From: Fonsecaea monophora | Taxonomy: Eukaryota > Ascomycota > Eurotiomycetes > Chaetothyriales > Herpotrichiellaceae | Assembly (NCBI RefSeq): GCF_001642475.1 | Contig: NW_019173943.1 | Span: 62,001 to 126,000 of the forward strand | Direction: 5' to 3' | Length of the DNA stretch: 64,000 bases | Shown here: piece after piece, positions 53,808-64,000 of the stretch | Layout: every line of letters starts with the position of its first letter | Numbering within the stretch: position 1 is the stretch's first letter | Notes under the pieces: model-generated | Databases searched by the model: none | Told to the model about the DNA's origin: nothing | The model's input: the letters and a program-made list of their open reading frames with translations, nothing else | Translations under genes and position numbers: made by a program

Positions 53808-56033
53808 ATGGTTCGAATCAAGCCTCCTCAACCTGCTGTGCCCTCTTTAGACGGTGTCATCGTCAGCTTCGCCTCTTACACCCCCAGCGCACACCCTGAA
53901 CTCTCGAACAAGAGTGTTGCGCAACTGAAGACTGACATCTCCAACTGCGGCGGTTTCTACACACCGAGGCCGGGAGAGTGTACGCACCTCATCACCACTC
54001 ACGTTCAATTTGGCAAGAAGCTTGATCGTATCGCCCAGGCTCAAAAGAATCCTGACACTCTCATCGTCTCTTACGAGTGGCTCGCAGCGTCTCTAGCTTC
54101 GAGTGCTCCGGTAGACGTCGAACAATATCTTCTGGAGAGCTCGCCTGCAGATGATGACGGTACAGTGAATGATAACGGTGCGCAAGCCTCTCAGAAGACA
54201 GCTGCCAGGTCATCAAAGCGCTCACGGAAAGATGACGACGACGAGGATAACCCGGTGCCGACAAAGAAATCCAAGCCTGCCAAAGCAGCTCAATCACCGA
54301 TCCCCACAGCACCCAAGGCGATTAAAGTTCCAGTGGATCAGTTCGTCTCCTCCGCTCACAACTATGCTGTGCATGTGGACGACAGCGGCGTGATATACGA
54401 TGCCACTCTGAACAAGTCTGACGCAAAAGTGAACAACAACAAGTTCTATAGAGTTCAGCTCTTGAGACAATCCACTCGTTTCTACACCTGTAAGTTTTCT
54501 CGGCTAGTTTACATGAGTATTTAGAGCCTCCCTCGAACGCCTCAAAGGTTTGTATGGATGATACAGACCCTGAACTCTGACAAAATATAGGGACACGCTG
54601 GGGTCGTGTGGGTGAGGGCGGCCAGAGCAAGATGCTAGGTGACGGCACCCTTGACGACGCTCTTTCGTATTTTCGGATCAAATTCAAAGAGAAGGCCGGT
54701 CTCACATGGGAAAATAGGGATACGCCGTCTCGGAAGGGCAAGTATGCATATCTTGAAATCAACTACGCAGAGTCGGAGGACGAAGTTGAGAAACAACCCG
54801 TGGAAGCGAGCCGGAAAGGTGAAGTTGCTGTGAGAGAAAAGGTCTTTGCCGCGAGCAAACTCATGCCACCGGTCCAACGCCTGATGGAGCTCATCTTCAA
54901 CATGCAGTATTTCAAAAATACCATGGCCGACTTTGACTACGATGCCAACAAGATGCCTCTTGGGAAGTTGAGCAAGAAGACTCTTCTTAAGGGGTATGAA
55001 GTTCTGAAAGAGCTGGCATTGCTTGTTGCGGACCCATCTGTCGCCGCCGGTATGGGAGAAGAAGCGTTTCAAGCTGTCCTGGACAGAAGCAATCGGTACT
55101 TCTCACTTGTTCCGCATGTCGTTGGCCGCCGTCAGTTACCCGTTCTCAAGAATATGGATTCCATTAAGGTACTTGGGCGTGACCGTCATCACTGCCATAC
55201 TCGTCCTCGAGCTAACCGTGATGCAGAGAGAAATTCAACTCCTCGAGACATTGACAGACATGCAACTGGCCAACGAGATTATGCAATCCGCTGCAATCGA
55301 GGAACATAGGACTCTCCATATGCTGGATCGGCAATACCAGGGACTGGGCATGAAAGAGATGATCCCTTTGGATCAGGACAGTCAAGAATTCACCGAGATC
55401 TTCAACTACCTGAACCTGTCGACTGGCAGCACCCATGCTGTTAGATACGGGGTGCAGGATATCTTCCGCATCGAGCGCGACGGCGAAAGTGACCGACTTG
55501 ACAACTCTCAATACGCATATCTCGGGTCAAGGAGTGACCGCCGCTTGCTCTGGCATGGATCCCGTGTCACCAACTTTGGTGGCATCCTCAGTCAAGGCCT
55601 GCGGATTGCACCACCAGAAGCCCCTGTATCAGGGTACATGTTTGGCAAAGGAGTGTATCTTGCAGATATGAGCTCAAAGAGCGCTGGCTATTGTGCAACA
55701 TACAACAGTGCGGGAACTGGGTTACTCCTGCTTTGCGAGGCTGAACTGGGAAACCCCTCTCTCAAACTCACGCAGGCCGATTACAATGCCGAGGATCGTG
55801 TCAAGTTGTATGGCCACCTTTCCACCTGGGGTGTTGGTCGAACCAGCCCTCGTGTCTGGAAGGATGCTAGCTGCGTGCATCCGAGCCTGAAAGGAGTGAA
55901 GATGCCTGATGTTGTCAATTATCCGCCCAGTCCAACTAACGAGCCTTGTGCACAACTTTTGTACAACGAATACATCGTCTACGACGTGGCTCAGATCCGG
56001 CTACGATACCTTTTGCGAGTCACCATTAATTGA
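53808..56033 (+). CDS. Poly(ADP-ribose) polymerase with BRCT, WGR and catalytic domains, 688 aa
   Basis: DNA-damage sensor that transfers ADP-ribose from NAD+ to nuclear proteins; the fungal orthologue is called PrpA. Exons 53808-54489, 54591-55168, 55227-56033, GT-AG, in phase. BRCT domain at about residues 14-105 (VIVSFASYTPSAH, HLITTHVQF, VSYEWLAAS), a basic acidic linker with nuclear signals (SSKRSRKDDDDEDN, TKKSKPAK), the WGR domain (TRWGRVGEGGQSK, then GLTWENRDTPSRKGKYAYLE), the regulatory helical domain (MPLGKLSKKTLLKGYEVL), and the ART catalytic domain with the H-Y-E triad: His530 (WHGSR), Tyr564 (GVYLADMSSKSAGYC) and Glu668 (YNEYIVYD). No zinc fingers, as usual in filamentous fungi. 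Full length and apparently active. Confidence 0.95.
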
Positions 56034-56956
56034 GGATTCGGTTCGATGATACCGGTATGGGACGGACCAAGACCGAGATTGGCAACTTGGTACCGGAGGT
56101 CGATACCACACTCGTCCTGTTTCACCAGCTGCGCGACAAGCGAATAATCATGGTTTGCATAGCGAAGGGGTCGTTCATGTTTCTTCAGTCACTGCTTCAA
56201 CAGCTTTCAACGTTCCCAGGGATGCATTCATGGATACAGACATACCCCGATGCATGGACACAGACAAAAGGAAAGGATACGAAGAGCTATTCGGTGAGAT
56301 TCTCTGCAATGATATTCCCATCAGGGCAGAGCCCAAGATTCATGGAGATTCCACATGGCACACACAATTGTACTAGGCAAGCTGGTGACAAGGACTAAGA
56401 CGAGCTTCCTATGGACCTCGCCAAACAAGAAATGATTCACTTGATCATCTGGTCCCTGTTCGTACAAACTTTCTTTTTCGTCGGGTCTATGGATTTGTCG
56501 TTCCCTCCCTGCCTTTCCGACCTCTCTGGAGTCTATCTTGCTTTTTGGGTTTTTGGTTCTGGGTACATTTCCCCCATTCCTATGTCATTGCATGTTATTT
56601 CATTTCCTTTCATTTCAGTTTGGCAAGACCTTTTTCCCGCCCATTTCGTTTTTTGTCAATCCAATCCAATCCCTTTCCCTCTGTTCGATACTGATACATT
56701 GATGCCATTCTTTGTTCGCTCGACTGAATGAGTGTGCAGCACCACCTTGTGATGATGATTTCACAAAATGATTTGTAGTCTCCTCTTTTTCTCCCCAGGT
56801 CTCAGGATTCAAATACCCCGATCTCTTCCTTGATACCCAGTCTCCCACCTATCTGTGGGGATTCGTTACGACACGCTGTACCCACCCTACAAAGGTATGT
56901 ACGTATGTATGTATACCTGGATGGCAGGGCAGGGACATGCATGGAAAATTGCCCAC
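56034..56956. other. Intergenic 0.9 kb, convergent 3' region
   Basis: 3' flanks of PARP and of the Asn-rich secreted protein gene. Open frames are short and T-rich. No gene seen. Confidence 0.5.
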
Positions 56957-57212
56957 TCAAAACGCCCTCTCGTCGAGGCCGGCGGCCCATTTCTTGCGCA
57001 CCACGCTTTCACGGTATTTGGTGTCGCGCTTGGTTTTCTCGCTGGAGGCGATGGCGGCGGCGCTGCGCTTGTTGACGATGGAGTCGATGAGTTGCAGTGC
57101 GTCGTCGATGGCTTCGGTGATGGGGTTGTTGTTGTTGTTATTGTTGCTATTGCTGTTGCCGTTCCCGTTGTCGCTATTGCTGGTTCTGCCTTGACCTCTG
57201 CCGCTACCGTTA

Positions 57213-57250
<38 letters not shown>

Positions 57251-57895
57251 ATTGTTGTTGCCGGTCCCGGCATCAGTCGACGAGGAGTTGCTTGCCGAGT
57301 CTGTAGCATCGACTGTGGCGTTGCTTGCGGCTGCGTCGCTCGTGACGTTGGCTGTCGCTGCCGTCACGTTGGTCGCCGCAGACACTGCCTGGACTAGGTC
57401 CGTCGAGTTGCCGGCACAGGCGCTCGCGATCGCGGACATGGTGGTGTTGCTCGCAGCCACAGCCTCGGTGACGTTGGCCACACCGGTCTGATTGACTGCA
57501 GCTTCCATGGCCGCAGCCATGCAGGCAGCAGCGGCATCAACGGTAACTTGAGTATCTGTCCCGTTGGCAGCAACAGCATCAGCGGTAGCTTGAGTATCAG
57601 TCCCATTGGCACCGGCAGCAGCAGCAGCGGCACCGTCGCCACCGCCGTTACCATTGCGGCCGTTGCCTCTGTGCTTCCGCGGGACAAGGGAGTCACGTCT
57701 CCATGCCAACTCCTGCCTCGACGGAGTCACTGGCAAGACATAGCCAGAGCTGCCTTGGGCAAAGAAACTCGGGACTAAGAGGCCCGCTGCGAGTGCCAAC
57801 GATGGGAGGTTGTGCCGTGGTTCCAGGCCAGCAAGGACACCAGGCAAGAGCAACAAGCAGACGCTGAGAGAAGAAAAGATGAGGAACCGGCCCAT
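56957..57895 (-). CDS. Secreted low-complexity Asn/Gly/Ala-rich protein, 312 aa
   Basis: Single exon. A signal peptide (MGRFLIFSSLSVCLLLLPGVLA) is followed by a short leader region, a basic site (SLVPRKHRGNGRNGNGGG), an Ala/Thr-rich part with two copies of ANGTDTQ plus about ten N-x-S/T sequons and four Cys, then a Gly-Asn dipeptide tract (about residues 212-228) coded by the hexamer GTTGCC on the plus strand, an Asn run (SNNNNNNN), and a more ordered tail PITEAIDDALQLIDSIVNKR. Such build suggests an extracellular, heavily glycosylated wall or matrix protein. The repeats probably vary in length among strains. No known domain. Possible dibasic cleavage sites (PRKHR, VNKR, TKR) could also make it a processed precursor, which is inference. 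Confidence 0.75.
57118..57262. repeat. Coding minisatellite: (GTT)n and (GTTGCC)n
   Basis: GTTGTT units at about 57124-57146 and about seven GTTGCC hexamers at 57213-57252, coding the Asn run and Gly-Asn tract on the minus strand. Confidence 0.85.
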
Positions 57896-58845
57896 TGTCG
57901 TGTTAAAATTCGAAAAGAAAGGACAACCTGTTGTCTCTTAAGAGCGTGAGAGCGTGAGAGTCTCGGGTCAGATGAGGGACCAAAGGAATGCAAAAAGCTC
58001 TTGTGAGCGAAATGAAAGCGAAGTGGCAGCAGGACCTGCCTGCTATACTGTGAAATTGCGAAAAGAGGGGAAAGGGCACGGTCAATGTTGAGATAGTAAG
58101 GGAGAAAAGGCCAGGAAGAGGGAGAGAGAGAAGGCTTTCATATATATCGAGAAGTCAAAATAATTCAGACTTTTCCTCCTCTTCCCTTTGCCATTGCCAC
58201 GACCCAGTCTTTGGGATGCATATCCACAGCTTGATACTCGAGAACCACAATTCTCTTGCATTCGCAGCACCGAGACTGTGGGTTGGTGACAGGGAATAAC
58301 GGTCACCATGGCGGGCGTCACTGAGCATCACTGAACGCACGGCCTCGAAATTCATGGCTTTTGTTGATTCGGAAGCTCCCTCCGATAGAAATGCTTGCGC
58401 GTTCAAGCCAGAGTCAGCACAAGCGAGAGGTCTGGCTCAAGCATTGTCTGGACAGTGTTTCCCAATATGCTTCGAGACGCAGGCTCGTCCTCGGCAAACG
58501 AACTTTGGAGCATGTGATGTGGCAGATCCTTCTTGGTTGGAGCGAGTCACAATGGATGCATCGAGAATATGGGAAAAGGTTGACCAGAAACACTGGAGCC
58601 ATGAGACAGAAGGCGTATGAAACCCGTGCAAAAGACAAGGCTGTGGATTCCATGTGGATCGACCCCTGAAGTCGGACATGTTTCAGCTGCAGGTTAGTCT
58701 TGGCAAAGAGATCCCTTTACGAAGGGCGACAGTAGGATGGCAGGATGTTTCTGATGATGGGGAATGTCTGGTTGGTTGGGTATCTCATGTCTCGTCAAGT
58801 GCTGTTATACAGGTTGTGCACAATATATCGCCGGGCAAAGGTCCT
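57896..58845. other. Intergenic 0.95 kb
   Basis: Promoter of the Asn-rich protein gene on the left, 3' flank of the derlin gene on the right. Plus-strand frames at 58354-58669 overlap in two phases without a domain and were not called. Confidence 0.45.
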
Positions 58846-60075
58846 TCAGTCGCCACCCAGCCGCCGGCCGGCGCCCCTGCCACTCCAAGAGTTTGAGAAG
58901 CCACTAGTCCAACCGCGACTCTGCTGCTGGGGAACAGGTTGCCCAGGTCTGAAGCTCGTCCCATAAGCTTTGTGAGTGAATGAGCTTCTATCTGCGCCAA
59001 AATATCTCTTGACTGCAGCTGGAGTTTGTATGTAATTTCTGCCACCCTGGAAAGTCGGATACAGCCTCGTCAGAAAGTCGTACAGATGGGCGGCAAAGAC
59101 GCCTGTGGCTTGTTGCAGGGCAGCTTGAGGCCCGCCCATGATCAGGGTCAGCGTGAGCATAGCCCATGGGAGCAGCTCGACGGGTATTTGAAGTATGATG
59201 AAATGTGCCTTCTTGCCCCTGTTGTCTTGCGCGAAGGTATAGATGAGCGCGAGAAGGAGGGCTTGAGTAAAGACGTGGCCACCAAGGATAAGCCCTCCAG
59301 ATGCCTGATCCCAAGTCAGCAGACCAATATTGTACTCTGCTTTGGGGACAAAATAAAAATTAAGGGATGGTTTGTTGGGTTGTAGGAAGCCTAAACCGCC
59401 ACACGCAAATTGATTTTTCACGAACAGCTTTCTCAATGGAGCCACCACCATGCCTGTGCCGCATAAAGTCCTATTGACAGATTTGCGAATGACGGGAGCT
59501 TTATGTGCCACAGGGGTAATCTCCCTCGTTTCCAGGAACCGCTTCAGCTAGGAAAATGACTGGGCGGGCAGATATGCGAGGTGTCGAATTCGTGGGAAAT
59601 GGGAAGATGAGGGAGGAAAGACTAGATGACTGACCAGTATGGCTGTTGCCACAAAAAAGATATAGGTGAAAAAGTCGCCCGGTTGGGCAAATCGAGGAGA
59701 GTTCAATTCTAGGCCCAAAGCGTATGTGTACACTAGTGAAATCAGAAACAGTTCAACGACAGGAAAAATGCAACTCACTGAAATAGAGGTCGAAAACAAA
59801 GGAAAAGCCACCACCTGTCAAGAGGAAGGAGGAAAGTAGCCGCCAAAGCTCAGGAGGAAACTTGAATAACCATGGCGTATGATAGACGATCCGCATGCCC
59901 GAGACCAGACCTGAGTGGACCAGTGCAGATTCGACAAACATTGCTACCACAATGGTCCTTTGAGATTGTTAGATGTACTGGAGCTATGAAGCAGAAGATG
60001 GAGGTGGTTCACCGACCGAGTGACTGGAGGGGTACTCCAGAATCTGTCCATGATGTCAACGCCGCCGCCGCTCAT
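58846..60075 (-). CDS. Derlin (DER1-like) ER-associated degradation protein, 264 aa
   Basis: Rhomboid-like pseudoprotease that helps pull misfolded proteins out of the ER. Exons 60075-60017, 59957-59779, 59732-59635, 59304-58846; phases consistent. The start MSGGGVDIMDRFWSTPPVTR and the blocks FPPELWRLLSSFLLTGGG, DLYF/MYTYALGLELNSPRFAQPGDFFTYIFF, GGHVFTQALLLALIYTFAQDN and QATGVFAAHLYDFLTRLYPTFQGGRNYIQTP are those of derlins; the tail (GRGAGRRLGG) is Gly/Arg-rich. The last intron (59305-59634) is 330 nt, a multiple of three, and its 3' 243 nt are fully open; with a smaller intron (59548-59634, GT-AG) the protein would gain 81 residues. I favour removal of the whole because the insert breaks the conserved helix order. 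Divergent from CBF5. Confidence 0.88.
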
Positions 60076-60514
60076 TTTGGGTGCGAGATGAGAAGAAACA
60101 ACGACAGTCCAGAGAGTTTCTCAAGACATGAGCAGAATGGGGTTGATTATATATGACGGGAATTGGACACAGTGTCGTAATAGGAACGTTGCCTGAAAAT
60201 ATTTCGAGGCTTTGATAGCGCCAAGCCTTTGTTCATCACTAGTCCGTATCAGGACTAGTTTTCTCTCCGCACCGACACGCCGTTCAAGATTTTGCTCGAC
60301 TCCATTTCTTTCGTCCTGTGGTCGCAAAGAATAAAGATATTTTTTTAGTATTGCGTAACATACTCCCACATCACTATCTGCAGCAATACAAAGCATTTCC
60401 TATTGGGAGTTGCTCCCGCTGTATCTCATTGAGCCATCTCCTAGCTCCCCGAGAGCTCTGCAAAGATAACTGCGCACGGCAAATCTCAATCTGGGCGAAC
60501 GCAGGACCTCCAAC
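60076..60514. promoter_or_regulatory. Divergent promoter DER1 / CBF5
   Basis: A 439-base gap between divergent ATGs of two conserved genes. No TATA box or clear operator seen. Confidence 0.45.
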
Positions 60515-62139
60515 ATGGCAAAGGTCGCGGAGGCTGAATTCAGCATCAAACCAGAGAACATCACGCCTCAGATCCCTACTTCTGAGTGGCCGCTGCTGTT
60601 GAAGAACTATGATCAACGCAAGTCCCCAAGGTCATGACCCTCGGAGCTCCAATTAACGTGACAATTCTAGTATTGGTTCGAACGGGCCATTTCACACCGA
60701 TTCCTGTTGGTTGCACCCCATTGAAACGCGATCTTAAATCCTACATCTCTTCCGGCGTCATCAATCTCGATAAGCCTTCAAACCCCTCCAGCCACGAAGT
60801 CGTCGCTTGGGTTAAGCGCATATTGCGGGTAGAGAAAACCGGCCACAGCGGAACACTTGACCCCAAAGTGACAGGATGCTTGATTGTCTGTATCGACCGA
60901 GCTACTAGATTGGTGAAATCGCAACAAGGTGCTGGAAAAGAATACGTCTGCGTTATCCGACTACACGACAAATTGCCTGGAGGAGAAGCGCAGTTTGCTC
61001 GAGCACTCGAAACATTGACAGGTGCTCTGTTTCAACGACCTCCCCTCATTTCTGCAGTCAAGCGACAGCTCCGTATCCGAACCATCCACGAGAGCAAGCT
61101 GTACGAATTCGACAATGACCGGCATCTTGGCGTTTTCTGGGTCAGTTGCGAAGCTGGAACCTACATCAGAACTCTCTGCGTACACCTGGGATTGCTGCTG
61201 GGGGTTGGTGCGCACATGCAGGAACTGCGAAGAGTAAGGAGTGGAGCTATGGCCGAGAGCGATGGAATGGTGACGTTGCACGACGTTCTCGATGCGCAAT
61301 GGATGATGGACAACAACCGAGACGAGTCGTATCTGCGCAGGGTGATCTCGCCGCTTGAGAGTCTGTTGACCACATACAAGAGAATTGTTGTCAAGGACAG
61401 CGCGGTCAACGCTGTCTGCTATGGCGCCAAACTGATGATTCCCGGTTTACTGCGATTTGAGGCTGGTATCGAGGTCCACGAAGAGGTTGTGCTAATGACG
61501 ACGAAAGGCGAGGCAATTGCTCTTGGCATTGCGTTGATGTCAACCGTCGAGTTGTCTACCTGTGACCATGGTGTCGTTGCCAAAGTTAAGCGGTGCATCA
61601 TGGAGAGGGATCTGTACCCGCGGCGATGGGGTATGGGGCCTGTGGCGCTCGAGAAAAAGAAGATGAAGTCTGATGGAAAACTTGATGTATGGTCTTCTCC
61701 ACTTCCTCTCATCCGCTTTGGTGCTAACGTGTTACCACAGAAATATGGCCGACCAAATGAAAACACTCCGGCGAAATGGAATGCTGAGTACACCGACTAC
61801 AGCGCCTCCGCCAATGCAGAGGGCACCAAATCCGCCCCCGTCGGGGAGACCACGTCCAGAGCCGATGTCCTTTCCGCCCCACCTGTTGCCCCGAATGGTG
61901 AGGCTGGTAGTCAAATGGACCTTGATGAGAAAGCAGCAGCAGAGCCTGCAACGACAAACGGCGAGTCAACCCCAAAGATCAAGAAAGAAGAAAAGGACAA
62001 GAAGCGCAAGAGCAAACACGAAGGTGAGACGCCCGAAGAGAAAGCTGAGCGGAAACGGAGGAAAAAGGAGAAGAAGGAGAAGAAGGAGAAGAAGCGCGAG
62101 AGCGGGGTGAAGAAAGATGACAGTGATGACAGCGAGTAA
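60515..62139 (+). CDS. CBF5: H/ACA snoRNP pseudouridine synthase Cbf5/dyskerin, 505 aa
   Basis: Catalytic subunit of box H/ACA particles that pseudouridylate rRNA in the nucleolus. Exons 60515-60617, 60671-61686, 61741-62139. Intron 1 has donor GCAAGT, a rare GC-AG intron; joining there gives KNYDQLLVRTGHFTPIP exactly as in the family, while no GT donor would. Intron 2 (54 nt) keeps the frame. Seen: N-terminal dyskerin extension, the TruB domain with GHSGTLDPKVTG (catalytic Asp98), GALFQRPPLISAVKR, GTYIRTLCVHLG, and the PUA domain (KDSAVNAVCYGAKLMIPGLLRF, ALGIALMSTVEL), then GRPNENTPAKW and a lysine-rich KKE/KKD nucleolar tail ending DDSDDSE. Complete and ordinary in length. Confidence 0.96.
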
Positions 62140-62202
62140 AAGCTTCGCTGCTGCAACTCCCTGAAAGGTGTTTGGCGAATCGGGACTTCCATTATTACGA
62201 CT

Positions 62203-62391
62203 CTAGTTGATTTGCTTGACGAAGTGCATGCCCTTTCGGCATTGATAATGCAACAGAGACGCCAACCCGCAATCCACATTCTTGGGGAGATTCGGACCCA
62301 AGGCATTCTCAATCAGAGGCACTTCAGAGATGTTGATACGACCCGCATTCCTTGCGCCACTAGGTTTTGATGGCTGCATTCCCACAGCCAT
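62203..62391 (-). CDS. Possible small protein, 62 aa
   Basis: ATG at 62391 to TAG at 62203. The product ends with ENALGPNLPKNVDC, then GLASLLHYQCRKGMHFV; the C-x10-C spacing and amphipathic look are unlike random frames. The frame is open upstream to 62553, with another ATG at 62478 (91 codons). Convergent with CBF5, starting 64 bases after its stop. No family recognised; possibly a short mitochondrial or assembly-factor-like protein, but that is a guess. Confidence 0.35.
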   Translation of the reverse strand: MAVGMQPSKPSGARNAGRINISEVPLIENALGPNLPKNVDCGLASLLHYQCRKGMHFVKQIN

Positions 62392-63903
62392 AATCCGAGG
62401 CACACAGAAAAAGGGAGAGGGTGAGTCTCTGTGGCAAGGCTGACTACTCTGCAAGGAGAAAGGAGAAAGGTACAGCATCCAGGCCGGGACAATCAAGACG
62501 TACAACAAGCCCCAGCGCAACGATTTTCCTATTGGCTTGATTGACGAATGCACTTTCGGTCATGGAAACGCGTTGTCTCATCTGTACATAAACGAGAACC
62601 AAGTCGATACACGCTCTGCAGGGGCTGGTGAGGCGGTCGGTGTGCTTTTTGGGTTTTGTCTGGTTGGTAAAAGAGTTTTAAAAGAAAAGCTTTGTGAGAC
62701 ACACACATGTTATGGAGTTTCTATGCGAACGATAACTGGATCATCTGGCTGGCTACGATCTGGGAGATGCCCTCGTGGCGGCGACAGTGGCATCAAGTGG
62801 TGCTGGCTGGCATATTCAATGTTTTGGAGTCTTGCTGGTTGTGCTGCTTGGATTTTACGATCGGTCGGTATCTTGAAGTAGCATTACCAACACTACCTAC
62901 AGTATCTGCTCGTTGTGTCATTGTGCCTGCTCGGTCGATTTGTGCCTGGTACTGGTACTGTGGTTAGAAGTGTATGTAGTCAGTACCGCTGTGATAATCA
63001 CCGCTTGACTCTTGTCTTCCTCCTTAGCTACGTGCCTCTCTCCCTGCGGTCCGTATCCTCTGCTCGCCGTTCTTCTTATCCATCGCCCTCTTGACACAGT
63101 CTACCTGACTATACCTCTACTACAGTACGAGGACGAACCACCTCTGATCACATGTCCCACGCGAGAACGAATACCTGGGCCAAAAGAGGCATCTAACTCC
63201 CAACTCCTTTCTCCTCTCGGCCTGCTGACCAGCATATTGAGTCTCGAGTCTTGAGTCATCTCAGCTCAGCTCATCTCACCTCGTCTCGTCTCGTCTCACT
63301 TATCTCACGTCCTATCCCCGGTCCCGATCCCATTCCAATCCCCATTCCTACCCCTATCGCCCTAGCAGAAACAAACCACCCCTTCCCCAGACGACCCTAA
63401 GAACAGCCTAGCACGAGACAACACAAGACAACACGACACAGCATCAGATCCAGGGGATAACATAATCCTGCCGGACCGAACCTTCTCCATCGGTTTCGGG
63501 GCGGGACTGAGCGGCTGCTAGGTTGCTAGACAGGGCAAGGGGGAGTAAAATGGAATATGGAAGAGGAACAAGTAAAGCGCTATGGATGACTGACTGGATG
63601 AGTGGATGAATGTTTTCATGCAGACAAGGATACAAAGAATGCAAGGATGTGTGCATGCGTGTTAGTGAGTGAGAGATGGAGACTAACGTGACCAAAAAAG
63701 AAAAGAAAATACCTCGTTGGTAGTTGTACTTGTTCTCGGTACATTCCGAAATTCCGTTGACGCGAAGTGATTCCTAGATACGTACCGAGTACAGACCCTG
63801 GTTGCCTGGCAAACCTGGCTTGGTACCAAAGTCATCATATTAGTGTACCTACGTAAGTATTTGAGTAGGTTTGTACATACATGCATGTATGTATGCATGC
63901 ATA

Positions 63904-63929
63904 CTGAGCGGCTGAGCGGCTGAGCGGCT
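63904..63929. repeat. Octamer tandem repeat (CTGAGCGG)x3
   Basis: Three copies in tandem with a partial fourth, preceded directly by a purine-pyrimidine stretch of alternating ATGC/ATGT (63873-63902) that could form an unusual helix. Confidence 0.85.
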
Positions 63930-64000
63930 GATCTGTAATTCATGGCATGGGTATCATCAGCATCCTGCCAGTGGTGGTGGTGGTAGTGGTGGCAGATCGG

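Larger units (their letters stand above)
62140..64000. other. Distal 1.86 kb, simple-sequence-rich, no clear gene
   Basis: After CBF5 only a small minus-strand frame (listed separately) is worth note. The region 63200-64000 is dense in short repeats: CTCAT/CTCGT units (about 63257-63297), ACATG/TATG units (about 63873-63902), CTGAGCGG x3 (63904-63929), GGT/GGTGGTA units (63971-63994), and one GTACCGAGTAC (63782-63792). It may be a promoter of a gene to the right of the window. Confidence 0.5.

Noticed and set aside
56855..57397. Val/Ala-rich 180-codon plus-strand frame
   Set aside because: It is the reverse of the Asn/Gly repeat coding region; the minus-strand product has a signal peptide and sensible architecture.
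63250..63300. CTCGT/CTCAT units considered as a CRISPR or telomere-like array
   Set aside because: Units are 5 bases, irregular, without spacers, and do not match TTAGGG.

Overview
The window is filamentous ascomycete (Pezizomycotina) nuclear DNA. Evidence: many 45-90 nt introns with GTATGT/GTAAGT donors and CTAAT/CTGAC-like branch points, Zn(II)2Cys6 regulators, a class II hydrophobin, fungal-only families (DUF7053, CSC1-type channel, laccase-like oxidase), gene spacing of 0.3-2.5 kb, and single housekeeping genes typical of ascomycetes. I could not fix the order or genus. I recognised 23 protein genes with reasonable support, plus three weak small ones and one clear pseudogene. No tRNA, rRNA, CRISPR or intact transposon was seen. 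Exon boundaries are my own splice reading and should be checked with RNA.

Left part (1-14.3 kb): a CSC1/OSCA channel cut by the window edge, then a metabolic block made of a Zn2Cys6 regulator with a mid-protein zinc cluster, a TauD/TfdA-like dioxygenase, a GNAT acetyltransferase (opposite strand), a 14-TM-type MFS transporter, and an intradiol ring-cleavage dioxygenase. The block looks like an aromatic-catabolism or detoxification cluster. The dioxygenase has one intron whose expected AG acceptor reads GG.

Middle part (14.9-37.6 kb): mostly secreted or membrane products in wide intergenic spaces: a membrane-anchored multicopper oxidase, a phospholipase-C/phosphoesterase, a 12-cysteine small secreted protein, a Zn2Cys6 regulator, a secreted alpha/beta hydrolase, a small PPxY membrane protein, a SYLF-domain protein, a decayed ankyrin gene, and a class II hydrophobin in three exons.

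Right part (37.6-64 kb): a copper P-type ATPase, a DUF7053 protein, a second MFS carrier with a 22-nt exon, an FAD monooxygenase divergent from a P450 (a second possible aromatic-oxidation group), then conserved cell-maintenance genes: VMS1/ANKZF1 divergent from PARP, an Asn/Gly-rich secreted protein, a derlin (DER1) divergent from CBF5/dyskerin. The CBF5 gene uses a GC-AG intron. The final 1.8 kb is simple-sequence-rich DNA without a clear gene.
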